Source of the DNA: Bartonella sp. HY328
GTDB lineage: Bacteria > Pseudomonadota > Alphaproteobacteria > Rhizobiales > Rhizobiaceae
Direction of reading: 5' to 3'
Assembly: GCF_025449335.1 (NCBI RefSeq)
Contig: NZ_CP104883.1
Location: 543,501-607,500, forward strand
Length of the DNA stretch: 64,000 nt
Position 1 is the stretch's first letter. Every line of letters begins with the position of its first letter. A program made the position numbers and the translations under genes. Below, one piece after another: positions 45,313 to 55,063 of this stretch. Under the pieces are notes generated by a model. It was not told the DNA's origin. It did no database searches and was given only the letters and a program-made list of their open reading frames with translations.

Positions 45313-46245
45313 ATGAAAATTGCTGTCCAGATGGATCATATAGCTTCCATAAATATAGCTGGTGATACGACTTTTGCTTTATGTCTTGAAGCGCAAAAGC
45401 GCGGACATAGTCTTTTCCATTATACACCCGATCGCCTGTCTTTGCGTGATGGTGAGGTGAGTGCTCGGGTTGAAGCGTTGAGTGTACGTGATATTGTTGG
45501 CGACCATTTCACCCTTGGTGACGCGCAACGGACAAATTTGGCTGAAATGGATGTGGTTTTGCTTCGTCAAGATCCGCCTTTTGATATGAATTATATTACC
45601 ACCACCCATATTTTGGAGCGAATCCATCCTAAAACTCTTGTTGTTAATGATCCTGCTTGGGTGCGGAACTCGCCAGAAAAAATATTTGTCACCGAATTTC
45701 CTGATTTGATGCCGCAAACACTAATTACCAAAGACCCTTTGGAAGTTGCAGCTTTTAGACAAGAATTTGGTGATATTATTGTAAAGCCGCTTTATGGTAA
45801 TGGAGGCGCTGGTGTTTTCCATCTTAAAAAAGATGACCGCAATTTAAGCTCTCTTTTGGAAATGTTTGAACAAATGTTTCCTGAGCCTTTTATTGTTCAG
45901 CGCTATTTAAACGAAGTGCGCGGCGGTGATAAGCGTATTATTTTGATTGATGGCGAACCAGTTGGTGCAATTAATCGCGTGCCTTCTGAAAGCGATTCGC
46001 GCTCTAATATGCATGTTGGCGGCAGAGCTGAAAAGACTGAACTTACCAAGCGTGAGCAGGAAATTTGCGCGCGTATCGGCCCATCCTTGCGTGAACGTGG
46101 TTTTATTTTGGTTGGTATTGATGTTATTGGTGATTATATGACCGAAATTAATGTGACCTCACCAACCGGTGTACGTGAAGTTGCCAAATTTGGCGGCGCT
46201 GATATTGCAGCCTTGTTTTGGGATTGTGTGGAAAACAAGAAATAG
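45313..46245 (+). CDS. gshB: Glutathione synthetase
   Basis: ATP-grasp ligase joining glycine to gamma-glutamylcysteine. Prokaryotic GshB start MKIAVQMDHIASINIAGDT, then RQDPPFDMNYITTTHILE, KPLYGNGGAGVF, IVQRYLNEVRGGDKRIIL and the end EINVTSPTGVREVAKFGG. 310 residues. Followed by a terminator at 46299. Confidence 0.97.
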   Translation: MKIAVQMDHIASINIAGDTTFALCLEAQKRGHSLFHYTPDRLSLRDGEVSARVEALSVRDIVGDHFTLGDAQRTNLAEMDVVLLRQDPPFDMNYITTTHILERIHPKTLVVNDPAWVRNSPEKIFVTEFPDLMPQTLITKDPLEVAAFRQEFGDIIVKPLYGNGGAGVFHLKKDDRNLSSLLEMFEQMFPEPFIVQRYLNEVRGGDKRIILIDGEPVGAINRVPSESDSRSNMHVGGRAEKTELTKREQEICARIGPSLRERGFILVGIDVIGDYMTEINVTSPTGVREVAKFGGADIAALFWDCVENKK

Positions 46246-46298
46246 GCATAAAAGCTTGTGAACTATTTTAGTTCTTTTGGATAAAATATGACATTTTC

Positions 46299-46342
46299 AA
46301 TGGTGATATTATGCAAGGCGTAATATCACCATTTTTATTTTT
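46299..46342 (+). terminator. Terminator after gshB
   Basis: AATGGTGATATTA (46299-46311) and TAATATCACCATT (46321-46333) form a perfect 13-bp stem with a 9-nt loop, followed by TTTATTTTT. Confidence 0.92.
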
Positions 46343-46610
46343 AGATCTATTGCTAAGCGCGTTATTGCCCTTTCTATAGGAATAAATAAATTGGATTCTT
46401 ACAATCGATTCAGTTGGTTGGATCTTTTGGCTTTTTTTTAAAAAATTAGGGGCGGTAAAAATTGGTTATCTATAAAGCACCATTTATCTTGTCATAATCA
46501 AATTACACATTTGAACTGTTCTCTTACGTCATGTAAATGCAACTTATTGTTTCCTATGGCTATTTTGATATTTTTATCTAAAATAATACGTAAATTTTCA
46601 GTAAAAGAAG

Positions 46611-46650
46611 TTGTCATAAAACTGTAATAAAGCTGTCATAGAACGGTAAC
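46611..46650 (+). promoter_or_regulatory. Tandem Pho boxes upstream of pstS
   Basis: Four heptamers at 11-bp steps: TTGTCAT (46611), CTGTAAT (46622), CTGTCAT (46633) and CGGTAAC (46644), each separated by four AT-rich bases. This is the PhoB direct-repeat operator, 80-120 bases before the pstS ATG. Confidence 0.88.
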
Positions 46651-46729
46651 AGCATCTTTTTAAATGGAATTACAGCCTGATTAAAATGACTGTCAGGACA
46701 TTTTCAGTCCATATGCAAGGAGTTCATGG

Positions 46730-47779
46730 ATGAACAGATTGTTATCAACTGCTGCCGCTTTGGCATTTGCCGTTACTTTTGCTGCTGGTGCAGCGCAAGC
46801 CCGCGACCAGGTTCAAGTGGCTGGTTCTTCAACTGTTTTGCCTTATGCGAAAATCGTTGCTGAAACATTTGGCGAAACATTCCCTAATTTCAAGACCCCT
46901 GTTGTAGAATCAGGCGGATCTGGTGCTGGCATTAAAGAATTTTGCCGGGGTGTAGGTGAAAATACCATTGATATTGCTAATGCATCACGCGCTATGAAAT
47001 CTAGTGAATTGGAAGCTTGTATTGCAGCTGGCGTTGCTGATGTGCAGGAAGTACGCATTGGTTATGATGGTATTGTTTTCGCGACTGACATTGCTGGTCC
47101 AGATTGGAAATTAAAGCCAGTTGATTTTTATAAAGCTCTTGTAGCGCAAGTTGTTGTTGATGGTAAATTGGTTGATAATAAAGTCACCAAATGGAATGAA
47201 GTAAATAGCGAACTCCCAGCTTGGGATATTGCTGCTTATATTCCTGGGGAAAAGCACGGTACGCGTGAAGTTTTTGAAGAAAAGCTTATGATCGAAGGTT
47301 GTAAGGAAAGCGGCGCATTGGATGCAATGAAAGCTGCTGGTATTGATGAAAAGGCTGCAAAGTCAGCTTGTATCGCTGTGCGTAAAGATGGTAAAGCCGT
47401 TGATATTAACGGTGATTATTCAGAAACTCTAGCACGTATTTCTGCTAATAAAACTGGCGTTGGCGTATTTGGTCTTGCTTTTTATGAAAACAATGCTGAT
47501 CGCTTGAAGGTTGCAACAATTGACGGTATTGTTCCTTCGGTTGAAACAATTGCAAGTGGCGAATATCCTGTATCACGCCCATTGTTCTTCTATGTTAAAA
47601 AAGCTCATTTGGGTGTTATCCCAGGTCTTAAGGAATATGTAGAATTCTTCCTTGATGATCAGATGATTGGCCCTGATGGTCCTTTAGCTGCTTATGGTCT
47701 TGTTGTTGCTCCTGAAAATGAGCGTGAAGCACAACGTAAAGCATTTGAAGATGGCACTGTAATGGCTGTAAAGAAGTAA
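46730..47779 (+). CDS. pstS: Phosphate ABC transporter substrate-binding protein
   Basis: Periplasmic high-affinity phosphate receptor. Signal peptide ends at AAQA (residue 24). Phosphate-binding segments VAGSSTVLPYA, VESGGSGAGIKEFC and GTREVFEE are present. 349 residues. It is preceded by AAGGAG and two Pho boxes, so it should be induced by phosphate starvation. A strong hairpin between pstS and pstC should leave pstS more abundant than the membrane subunits. Confidence 0.97.
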   Translation: MNRLLSTAAALAFAVTFAAGAAQARDQVQVAGSSTVLPYAKIVAETFGETFPNFKTPVVESGGSGAGIKEFCRGVGENTIDIANASRAMKSSELEACIAAGVADVQEVRIGYDGIVFATDIAGPDWKLKPVDFYKALVAQVVVDGKLVDNKVTKWNEVNSELPAWDIAAYIPGEKHGTREVFEEKLMIEGCKESGALDAMKAAGIDEKAAKSACIAVRKDGKAVDINGDYSETLARISANKTGVGVFGLAFYENNADRLKVATIDGIVPSVETIASGEYPVSRPLFFYVKKAHLGVIPGLKEYVEFFLDDQMIGPDGPLAAYGLVVAPENEREAQRKAFEDGTVMAVKK

Positions 47780-47795
47780 TTTAAGTGATGAATAG

Positions 47796-47829
47796 CCGGC
47801 GCGAAAAAGGCTTCGCGCCGGATTTTTTT
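47796..47829 (+). terminator. Intra-operon terminator/attenuator between pstS and pstC
   Basis: CCGGCGCGAA (47796-47805) pairs perfectly with TTCGCGCCGG (47812-47821), followed by ATTTTTTT. It would end most transcripts after pstS, or stabilise the pstS mRNA. Confidence 0.88.
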
Positions 47830-47843
47830 GGGAAAGGCGAGAG

Positions 47844-49307
47844 ATGACTATTTCTTGGGTCGTTATTGTTATTTTTGGCGTAGGCCTTTTAGGATTTATT
47901 CTTAGTCGTTCACGAGCCTTAGCTATAGAACGTAAAAATGAGAAATTACACTCTCGTCCAAATTATTATGCTTGGTGGACATTGTTCTTAGCGGTTATTC
48001 CCTCGTTAATTTTTTTAGCGATTTGGGACGTTAGCGTTAAAGGTGTTTTAGAGTATAATGTATCTTCAAAAATTTCTAAAACTATTGCTGAAGGTAGTAA
48101 ACAAAATCATGGCCTTGATATGAGCGTTGTTAGAAAACTATATGGCCAATTACTTTCAGTAGGTGGTGATTTAAATAGTTATAAATCAATGTCATATGAT
48201 GAAGTGCGCAGTGAGCTGTCTAAAAAAGATTTAACCGCACCTCCCGAGGGCAAAAATTATATGATTCCACTAGCTGTGGACTGGGCACAGAAAAAAATAA
48301 ATCTTGAAATGCTGGGCGGTGTTTTTTCTGTAATAATTGCTTTTGCTGGCTTCTTGGTTGGACTTAGTGGTGTGAAAGCGCAACAGCGGGCGCGTAATAA
48401 AGTTGAGAATATGGTACAATGGGGCTTAATTGCAGCATCCACCATAGCTATCTTTACAACGATAGGCATTGTTTTTTCAATGTTGTTTCAGACCATTTCA
48501 TTTTTTAAGTCTGTTACTTTAAGTAATTTTTTTCTAGGTACCGTCTGGGATCCGCGTTTTTCAGCTGCGGGATCTGATGCTGTTGGGCAGTTTGGTTTTG
48601 TTCCCCTACTCGCTGGCACTATGTATATCGCCTTGGTTGCTATGGTTTTTGCGGTTCCTATTGGTCTTTTTGCCGCTATTTATATGTCGGAATATGCATC
48701 ATCAAAAGTGCGTAGTATTGTAAAGCCACTTTTGGAAATTCTTGCTGGTATTCCAACCATTGTTTACGGACTTTTAGCAGCTTTAACTATCGGACCATTT
48801 TTACGCGATATTTCGGCTGCAATTGCAGGTGGGCAAGGCTTCATTATGTCGCAAAGTGTGCTAACGGCTGGTCTTGTCATGGGCATTATGCTTATTCCTT
48901 TCGTGTCCTCATTATCTGATGATATTATCAATGCGGTACCACAAGCGATGCGTGATGGGTCGTATGGATTAGGGGCTACCCAATCTGAGACCATAAAAAG
49001 GGTGCTTCTGCCCGCCGCTTTACCTGGTATCGTTGGCGCATTACTTTTAACTGCGTCACGCGCTATTGGTGAAACAATGATTGTGGTATTGGCTGCAGGT
49101 TTGGCTACGAATATCACTTTTAATCCTTTTGAAACTATGACTACAATCACAGTTATGATTGTTAATCAGTTAACAGGTGATGGTGATTTCGATAATCCTC
49201 AAACACTGGTTGCCTTTGCTCTTGGCATTACACTATTTTTTATAACCCTAGTTATTAATATTTTTGCCCTTTACATTGTGCGCAAATATCGGGAGCAATA
49301 TGAATGA
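47844..49307 (+). CDS. pstC: Phosphate ABC transporter permease PstC
   Basis: Inner-membrane subunit of the Pst importer, 487 residues, longer than E. coli PstC because of an N-terminal helix-rich extension and a loop of about 90 residues before the core, as in other alphaproteobacteria. The core has GTMYIALVAMVFAVPIGLFA, LAGIPTIVYGLLA and the EAA-like DGSYGLGATQSETIKRVLLP. Preceded by AAAGGCGAGAG. Its stop overlaps the pstA start. Confidence 0.95.
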   Translation: MTISWVVIVIFGVGLLGFILSRSRALAIERKNEKLHSRPNYYAWWTLFLAVIPSLIFLAIWDVSVKGVLEYNVSSKISKTIAEGSKQNHGLDMSVVRKLYGQLLSVGGDLNSYKSMSYDEVRSELSKKDLTAPPEGKNYMIPLAVDWAQKKINLEMLGGVFSVIIAFAGFLVGLSGVKAQQRARNKVENMVQWGLIAASTIAIFTTIGIVFSMLFQTISFFKSVTLSNFFLGTVWDPRFSAAGSDAVGQFGFVPLLAGTMYIALVAMVFAVPIGLFAAIYMSEYASSKVRSIVKPLLEILAGIPTIVYGLLAALTIGPFLRDISAAIAGGQGFIMSQSVLTAGLVMGIMLIPFVSSLSDDIINAVPQAMRDGSYGLGATQSETIKRVLLPAALPGIVGALLLTASRAIGETMIVVLAAGLATNITFNPFETMTTITVMIVNQLTGDGDFDNPQTLVAFALGITLFFITLVINIFALYIVRKYREQYE

Positions 49308-50608
49308 GTGAGATCTCAATGAGTGCAGCCCCAAAACCACGTCGTGATATTGGCTTAAAAAAGCGGTATCGTGCAGAACGTCGCTTTAAGGCTTATGGCA
49401 TATCGGCAATTGCTATTGGTATTATTTTTCTTGTAGTTTTGATCACCTCGATCTTGACAAATGGTTATACGGTTTTTGGGCAAACAACCATGTCCTTATC
49501 TGTTAAACTTGATAAGGCGATTATTGACCCAAAAGATCAACGATCAACAAATCCTAATGTTTTAATGACAGCAAATTATCCTTTATTAATTAGAAATGCC
49601 TTGGCGCAAAGGTTTGGTGTTTCCTTGGATGATCGGGCAAAATTGCGCCAGATTAATGCAATGTTCTCTGACGGTGTTCGTGGACAACTGCGGGAAATGG
49701 TGATTAAGGATCCAAGCATTATTGGTTCAACCCAAACAATTAATATATTAGCGTCAAGTGATATTGATCAAGCTTATAAAGGTCATATTGATCTTTCGGC
49801 CCCTGAGACCAACCGCAAGGTAAGTAATCAGCAGGTTGAATGGATGGGTGAGCTTGCCAAGGATGGCGCACTTTATAAGGCGTTTAATACAGGCTTTTTT
49901 GTGAATACTCCATCCGCTCGTCCTGAAATGGCGGGGCTTGGCGTTGCACTTTTAGGCACTTTATATATGATGATAATTGTAGTTGGTCTTTCCGTTCCAA
50001 TTGGCGTTGCTGCTGCAATTTATTTGGAAGAATATGCTAAGAAAAACAAATTTACCGATCTTATTGAGGTAAATATCAATAATCTTGCGGCTGTGCCATC
50101 TATTGTTTTTGGTTTGCTTGGTCTTGCTATTTTTATTAACTTTTTTGGCATACCGCGTTCAACATCATTAGTTGGTGGTCTTGTTTTAACCTTGATGACT
50201 TTGCCAACAATTATTATCGCCACCCGTTCGGCATTGCGTGCTGTACCGCCATCTATTCGTACGGCTGCGCTTGGCGTTGGTGCTTCAAAAACGCAAATGG
50301 TTTTCCAGCATGTTTTACCCTTGGCCGTTCCCGGTGTTCTAACTGGTACAATTATCGGTATGGCCCGCGCGTTGGGGGAAACGGCGCCTCTTCTATTGAT
50401 TGGTATGAAAGCATTTGTAGGTAATTATCCCACAACTCCCCTTGATCCTGCAACAGCATTACCTATGCAAATTTATATGTGGGTGGATGGCGCGGAAAGA
50501 GGTCTTCAAGAGCGCGCTTGGGGTGGTATTATTGTCTTATTAGTTTTCATGATTATTATGAATATAACCGCAGTTATTCTACGCCGGAAATATGAGAGGC
50601 GTTGGTAA
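49304..50608 (+). CDS. pstA: Phosphate ABC transporter permease PstA
   Basis: Second membrane subunit, 434 residues, with a periplasmic insertion between the first helix (about 33-52) and the core (from about 205). Family pieces: VALLGTLYMMIIVVGLSVPI, NNLAAVPSIVFGLLGLA and AALGVGASKTQMVFQHVLPL. Overlaps pstC by four bases (ATGA), so the two permeases are coupled. About 120 bases separate it from pstB. Confidence 0.95.
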   Translation: MSEISMSAAPKPRRDIGLKKRYRAERRFKAYGISAIAIGIIFLVVLITSILTNGYTVFGQTTMSLSVKLDKAIIDPKDQRSTNPNVLMTANYPLLIRNALAQRFGVSLDDRAKLRQINAMFSDGVRGQLREMVIKDPSIIGSTQTINILASSDIDQAYKGHIDLSAPETNRKVSNQQVEWMGELAKDGALYKAFNTGFFVNTPSARPEMAGLGVALLGTLYMMIIVVGLSVPIGVAAAIYLEEYAKKNKFTDLIEVNINNLAAVPSIVFGLLGLAIFINFFGIPRSTSLVGGLVLTLMTLPTIIIATRSALRAVPPSIRTAALGVGASKTQMVFQHVLPLAVPGVLTGTIIGMARALGETAPLLLIGMKAFVGNYPTTPLDPATALPMQIYMWVDGAERGLQERAWGGIIVLLVFMIIMNITAVILRRKYERRW

Positions 50609-50729
50609 TAATTATTTTATGCGCAAAAACTATGTTTGAAGTATTAAAGTGAATTTTTGACGTTAATTTTAGCCAGTTCGGGATACACTAAAATTATATG
50701 GCAAATAGACTTTTAAAAGGAAATGGCTG

Positions 50730-51500
50730 ATGGAGCCCAAAATGAATATCAAAATGCGTGGACAAGATGTGCGGGTTTTTTATGGCGATAAGGAAGCGTT
50801 ACACGGCGTAAATCTTGATGTGCCTGAAAACATGGTCACGGCTTTGATTGGGCCATCAGGTTGCGGTAAATCAACATTTCTTCGTTGCCTTAATCGTATG
50901 AATGATACGATTGAAGGTGCGCGAGTAACGGGTCTTTTAACCCTTGATAATGAGGATATTTACGATCCAAGCATTGATGTTGTTGAACTACGTGCAAGGG
51001 TTGGTATGGTGTTCCAAAAACCAAACCCTTTTCCAAAATCCATTTATGAAAATGTGGCCTATGGCCCACGTATTCATGGTTTAGCGAAAAATGCAGCCGA
51101 GCTTGATGAAATCGTTGAAAAAAGTCTTATTAAAGCAGGGCTTTTTGGTGAAGTTAAAGATCGCTTAAAGGAAGCAGGAACAGGGCTATCTGGTGGTCAA
51201 CAACAGCGCCTTTGCATAGCTCGCGCTATTGCCGTTAGCCCTGAAGTCATTTTGATGGATGAGCCATGCTCGGCGTTGGATCCGATTGCAACGGCGCGTA
51301 TTGAAGAGCTCATTGACGATTTGCGCCAAAATTATACAATTGTTATTGTGACGCATTCCATGCAGCAGGCAGCACGTGTTTCGCAATTTACTGCAATGTT
51401 CCATTTGGGTGACTTGGTTGAGGTTGGTGAAACTGAGATGATGTTTACATCACCTAAGGAACAACGGACTCAAGATTATATTACGGGCCGTTTCGGCTGA
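50730..51500 (+). CDS. pstB: Phosphate ABC transporter ATP-binding protein
   Basis: ATPase of the Pst importer, 256 residues. Walker A GPSGCGKSTFLRCLNRMND, signature GLSGGQQQRLCIARAI and Walker B ILMDEPCSALDPIAT are typical. The C-terminus AQDYITGRFG-like (TQDYITGRFG) is the PstB hallmark. Start Met1 with AAGGAAATGG upstream; Met5 is an alternative. Confidence 0.97.
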   Translation: MEPKMNIKMRGQDVRVFYGDKEALHGVNLDVPENMVTALIGPSGCGKSTFLRCLNRMNDTIEGARVTGLLTLDNEDIYDPSIDVVELRARVGMVFQKPNPFPKSIYENVAYGPRIHGLAKNAAELDEIVEKSLIKAGLFGEVKDRLKEAGTGLSGGQQQRLCIARAIAVSPEVILMDEPCSALDPIATARIEELIDDLRQNYTIVIVTHSMQQAARVSQFTAMFHLGDLVEVGETEMMFTSPKEQRTQDYITGRFG

Positions 51501-51519
51501 TTTATAAGGGATAAAGCTC

Positions 51520-52239
51520 ATGCCTACGCATATTGTTCGCTCTTTCGATGAAGAATTGCAGTATTTAACCCAACGAATTGGCGAGATGGGTGGCTATGCG
51601 GAACGCATGGTGGAACGCTCGGTCGATGCTATTATTCGTGATGACTTAATGCTTGCTGATGAGGTTGTAGCAGAAGATCGTATTCTTGATGAAGCTGAAC
51701 GCGAAATTGATGAACGTGCAGTAACAATCATTGCTAAACGCCAGCCAATGGCGATCGATTTGCGTGAAGTTGTTGGCGCTATCCGCATCGCAGCTGACTT
51801 AGAGCGCGTTGGTGACATGGCCAAGAATATTGGTAAGCGTGCTGCAGCCATTTCTGAAAATCGTCAGCCAACTTCGTTTTATCGTGGTCTCGAAAACTTT
51901 GCGTCTCTGGCTGTAAACCAGCTGAAAGAAGTCCTTGATGCCTACTCAATGCGCTCGCTTGAGCGCATTGATATTGTGCGCAAGAAAGACGAGGAACTGG
52001 ATGCTATCTATACATCCTTGTTCCGTGAATTATTGACCTATATGATGGAAGATCCGCGCAATATCACGGCTTGTACGCATTTATTATTCTGTGCCAAGAA
52101 TATTGAGCGCATTGGCGACCATGCAACTAATATTGCTGAAACCGTACATTATATTATTAGTGGTAATTATCCAAGTAGTGAGCGACATCGGGAAGATTTA
52201 ACCCACACTTTGGTGACGGAAGAATTGGACCATAAATAA
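51520..52239 (+). CDS. phoU: Phosphate transport regulator PhoU
   Basis: Two three-helix bundles (239 residues) with the metal-binding EXXXD-type repeats in RAITIIAKRQPMAIDLREVV-like (AVTIIAKRQPMAIDLREVVG) and FCAKNIERIGDHATNIAE. PhoU couples the Pst transporter to the sensor kinase and keeps the Pho response off in high phosphate. Nineteen bases after pstB. Confidence 0.97.
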   Translation: MPTHIVRSFDEELQYLTQRIGEMGGYAERMVERSVDAIIRDDLMLADEVVAEDRILDEAEREIDERAVTIIAKRQPMAIDLREVVGAIRIAADLERVGDMAKNIGKRAAAISENRQPTSFYRGLENFASLAVNQLKEVLDAYSMRSLERIDIVRKKDEELDAIYTSLFRELLTYMMEDPRNITACTHLLFCAKNIERIGDHATNIAETVHYIISGNYPSSERHREDLTHTLVTEELDHK

Positions 52240-52506
52240 GACTTTGGTTTGAGGGAGGGGATCTCCCCCAATTAAGAATTAAGGGTGACAATTCAATATA
52301 TCAGCTTGTTAAAAATATTTGCATGAATATTCACCCTTGATAGGCCGAAATGATTAGATTTTTTAGACGTGATAACCATGGGGTGATCACGAACAATGGT
52401 GCTATGGCATGTCACAGCATATTTGCCTGTGATAAATTATATTTGGCATAGGATTATTGGACGTTTGATTAACCACTCATGGTTTTTTGTGAGGGACGTA
52501 GAAAAT

Positions 52507-53190
52507 ATGGCACGAGTACCAGAAGTTGCAGTTGTTGAAGATGAGGATGCACTAACAATATTGTTGCGTTATAATCTTGAGGCTGAGGGCTATAAGGTGC
52601 GGGTCATTATGCGGGGTGATGATGCGGAGTTTGAGTTGGAGGAAAACCGACCTGACCTTGTTTTATTGGATTGGATGCTACCGGGCCTATCAGGCATAGA
52701 ATTATGCCGCCGCTTGCGCCAGCGCGATTCCACTGCCCATTTACCGATTATCATGTTGACGGCGCGTGGTGAAGAAAATGAGCGTATACGCGGTTTATCT
52801 GTTGGTGCCGATGATTATGTCACCAAGCCTTTTTCAATTCCCGAATTGATGGCACGTGTTAAGGCACTCTTGCGCCGTGTTAATCCAAGTACTTTGGCCC
52901 ATGTTTTATCGAATAATGACTTAACTCTTGATCGGCAACAACACCGTGTTTTCTACAAGGATGTTGAAGTAAAGCTTGGGCCGACTGAATTTCGCTTGCT
53001 TGAGTTTTTTATGATGGCTCCGGGCCGCGTTTTCACTCGTACCCAATTATTAGATGCGGTATGGGGCAATGATAATTTTGTTGATGACCGTACGGTTGAT
53101 GTTCATATTCGCCGCTTGCGTAAAGCAATTAATATTGGTGAAAAAGATCTTATTCGCACAGTGCGTGGTACTGGCTATTCATTTGGATAA
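52507..53190 (+). CDS. phoB: Phosphate regulon response regulator PhoB
   Basis: OmpR-family activator of 227 residues. Receiver domain with EDEDALTILLRYNLEAEGY, phosphorylation site LVLLDWMLPG (about Asp53) and DYVTKPFSIPELMARV; winged helix with GPTEFRLLEFFM and HIRRLRKAIN, ending VRGTGYSFG. The start at 52507 (MARVPEVAVVEDED) was chosen over an open 37-codon extension because it matches the family. It should bind the Pho boxes at 46611-46650 and 4750-4767. Its kinase PhoR is not in the window. Confidence 0.96.
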   Translation: MARVPEVAVVEDEDALTILLRYNLEAEGYKVRVIMRGDDAEFELEENRPDLVLLDWMLPGLSGIELCRRLRQRDSTAHLPIIMLTARGEENERIRGLSVGADDYVTKPFSIPELMARVKALLRRVNPSTLAHVLSNNDLTLDRQQHRVFYKDVEVKLGPTEFRLLEFFMMAPGRVFTRTQLLDAVWGNDNFVDDRTVDVHIRRLRKAINIGEKDLIRTVRGTGYSFG

Positions 53191-53479
53191 TAGTTTAGGA
53201 AGCAGATTTGATGCGTTAAAACTGTAAAATTTGTTTTAGAATTCGATTAAATTTGTGGATGTTAACTCTTTCTTAAACATAAGAACATGTTTTAGTGTTG
53301 GTTTTGCAGCACAGTGCTGTCATTAACTTTTATTTAGGAACATAAGGCCAAAATTGCGTATAAAGCGATTATATTGCGCTGATTTGGTGGTTTTTGTGAC
53401 AAAATTGCCAATTTGCCTTTTTTTCGCCATATATATTACGATTGTGTAATCCGGCGCTATGCCTTGGATAAATTAAAGA

Positions 53480-54382
53480 GTGAGAAGTCTATTGCGGTTT
53501 TCAATTAAAGCGAAATGGATGGCACTGGTTGGAGTATTGCTTGCTCCGCTTGTTGTTACAGGTTGTTCCAATAGTGGTAAGAGTATTGCAAGCCTTGGTG
53601 GTGAAAAGACCTATTCTTACCCATTAAGTGAGCGCACTTGCTTAGAGCGTGCAATGTTCTTTGAGGCGAACCGTTCTAGCCGCGAAGGTATGATTGCTGT
53701 TGGTACTGTGGTTATGAACCGCGTTAATTCAAGTCATTACCCTAAGACAATTTGTGGTGTGGTTGGCCAACCCAAGCAATTTGCACCAGGTGTATTAACC
53801 CGCCCCATGAATTCCAAGGCTATGCCTGATGTTCAAGCTGCTGCAGATGCAGTATTGCGCGGCGAACGTCACCCAAAATTGAAGAATGCTATGTTCTTTC
53901 ATACTGCTGGTCTTAAATTCCCTTATCGCAACATGCATTACACTTTGGTTGCTGGTGGCAATGCGTTTTACGAAAAACGTGGCCGCGATGGCAATTTGCA
54001 GCTTGCAGTTAATGATCAACCTTATAATGTTGCCTTGGCCTTTGCTCAAGAAAAGAGTGGTGCGGCACCGAAATTTGACCGCGTTATCCGTCAGGAAGCT
54101 GAAACACGCAGTGAAGCAATTTCAGTTGCACAAAATATTGAAACAGCTAAGCCGGTTACTATGCAGCAAGTTGCTATGCGTGAAGCTGCACCAACCATTA
54201 ATCAATTACAAACTCCTGCAGTCCATAATGATGCAGTTGCAGCAATGATTGAGCATGTTCCTGTGCCAGTACCATCACCGCGTGCCGAGCATGAGGAAAC
54301 TGTGGCTCTTGGCTATGCAATTCCTGAAGCCCGTCATGCTGATGTCATCGGTGCGATGCTATTACGGCAGCAAAACCAATAG
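53480..54382 (+). CDS. SleB-like cell wall hydrolase, lipoprotein
   Basis: Hydrolase_2 (SleB) domain protein, likely a peptidoglycan hydrolase attached to the outer membrane. The lipobox is LVVTGCSN (Cys29). The domain (about residues 50-165) shows LERAMFFEANRSSREGMIAV, GTVVMNRVNSSHYPKTICGV and YRNMHYTLVAGGNAFYEKRG. The tail is low-complexity and likely periplasmic. A GTG start at 53480 is used; TTG at 53492 or ATG at 53519 are possible. It follows phoB by about 290 bases with its own terminator. Confidence 0.88.
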   Translation: MRSLLRFSIKAKWMALVGVLLAPLVVTGCSNSGKSIASLGGEKTYSYPLSERTCLERAMFFEANRSSREGMIAVGTVVMNRVNSSHYPKTICGVVGQPKQFAPGVLTRPMNSKAMPDVQAAADAVLRGERHPKLKNAMFFHTAGLKFPYRNMHYTLVAGGNAFYEKRGRDGNLQLAVNDQPYNVALAFAQEKSGAAPKFDRVIRQEAETRSEAISVAQNIETAKPVTMQQVAMREAAPTINQLQTPAVHNDAVAAMIEHVPVPVPSPRAEHEETVALGYAIPEARHADVIGAMLLRQQNQ

Positions 54383-54410
54383 ACTTAAAGCATAATCGTA
54401 ATTTATTTTT

Positions 54411-54435
54411 AAAAGGGCGCTTTAAGCGCCCTTTT
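54411..54435 (+). terminator. Terminator after the SleB-like gene
   Basis: AAAAGGGCGCTT and AAGCGCCCTTTT are perfect complements around a single T, so the stem will open to a small loop. T-rich sequence follows. Confidence 0.85.
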
Positions 54436-54539
54436 ATGTTTTCTTTTGATTTTATATGAAATCATTAAAAACTCTAGAAAATGCCAACATGGTAATTTTG
54501 GGCATCATTATTTTTCGACTTGATAGCTATAATGGGTTT

Positions 54540-54932
54540 TTATAATGGTTGGTCTTCGCTTTGGCAGACCGATAGAACATAACCATTACAATCTTCAAAA
54601 TCGGCAGATAAACCGCCTGGAACTGGCGAAACACCATTAATAATAGTAATGCCTGCCTGCTCCAAGCCATCGACAATCTTATTAATCCCACCATTGGGTA
54701 AGTTAAAAACCGTAACCGGAAAAGTCGAGCCTTCAACTTCACCTTCAAAGAAAACCAGCTCAACGCCGTCATTTTGATTAATAATTAAAAAGACTTCGTC
54801 TTCATCTGTAAAGCGGGTGACTTTTAGCCCCAAAATATCTTCATAAAATTTTTGTGTTTCATCAAGATCATTGGCTAAAAATATCAAATTGCAAACTTTA
54901 CTATCTTTCAAAAATTGTGGTTTATGGCTCAT
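54540..54932 (-). CDS. VOC (glyoxalase/bleomycin resistance) family protein
   Basis: 130-residue vicinal oxygen chelate protein. LIFLANDLDETQKFYEDILG is the family N-terminal motif, and DFEDCNGYVLSVCQ the C-terminal one. Members are metal-dependent lyases, dioxygenases or resistance proteins; the substrate is unknown. It lies alone between the SleB-like gene and mgtA. Confidence 0.88.
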   Translation of the reverse strand: MSHKPQFLKDSKVCNLIFLANDLDETQKFYEDILGLKVTRFTDEDEVFLIINQNDGVELVFFEGEVEGSTFPVTVFNLPNGGINKIVDGLEQAGITIINGVSPVPGGLSADFEDCNGYVLSVCQSEDQPL

Positions 54933-54998
54933 GATTGATCCCCTCTAAAAATGCTTATTGTCATAATATATAAAAAGAGCGTTACATCTATATGTCAA

Positions 54999-55035
54999 AT
55001 AAAAAATGCCCTGCATTGGTTAATGCAGGGCATTT
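54999..55035 (-). terminator. Terminator after mgtA
   Basis: AAATGCCCTGCATT (55004-55017) and AATGCAGGGCATTT (55022-55035) pair perfectly around GGTT. On the minus strand TTTTTTATTT follows. Confidence 0.92.
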
Positions 55036-55063
55036 CTTTTTAAAGGTTAGCGAAAGCTCGATT

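Larger units (their letters stand above)
46246..46729. other. Intergenic region gshB-pstS, 484 bases
   Basis: It holds the gshB terminator (46299-46333) and the tandem Pho boxes of pstS (46611-46650). phoR, which precedes pstS in many rhizobia, is not present; no large frame exists here. Confidence 0.6.

Noticed and set aside
52396..52506. 37-codon extension of phoB
   Set aside because: No similarity to PhoB N-termini; MARVPEVAVVEDED at 52507 is the expected start.
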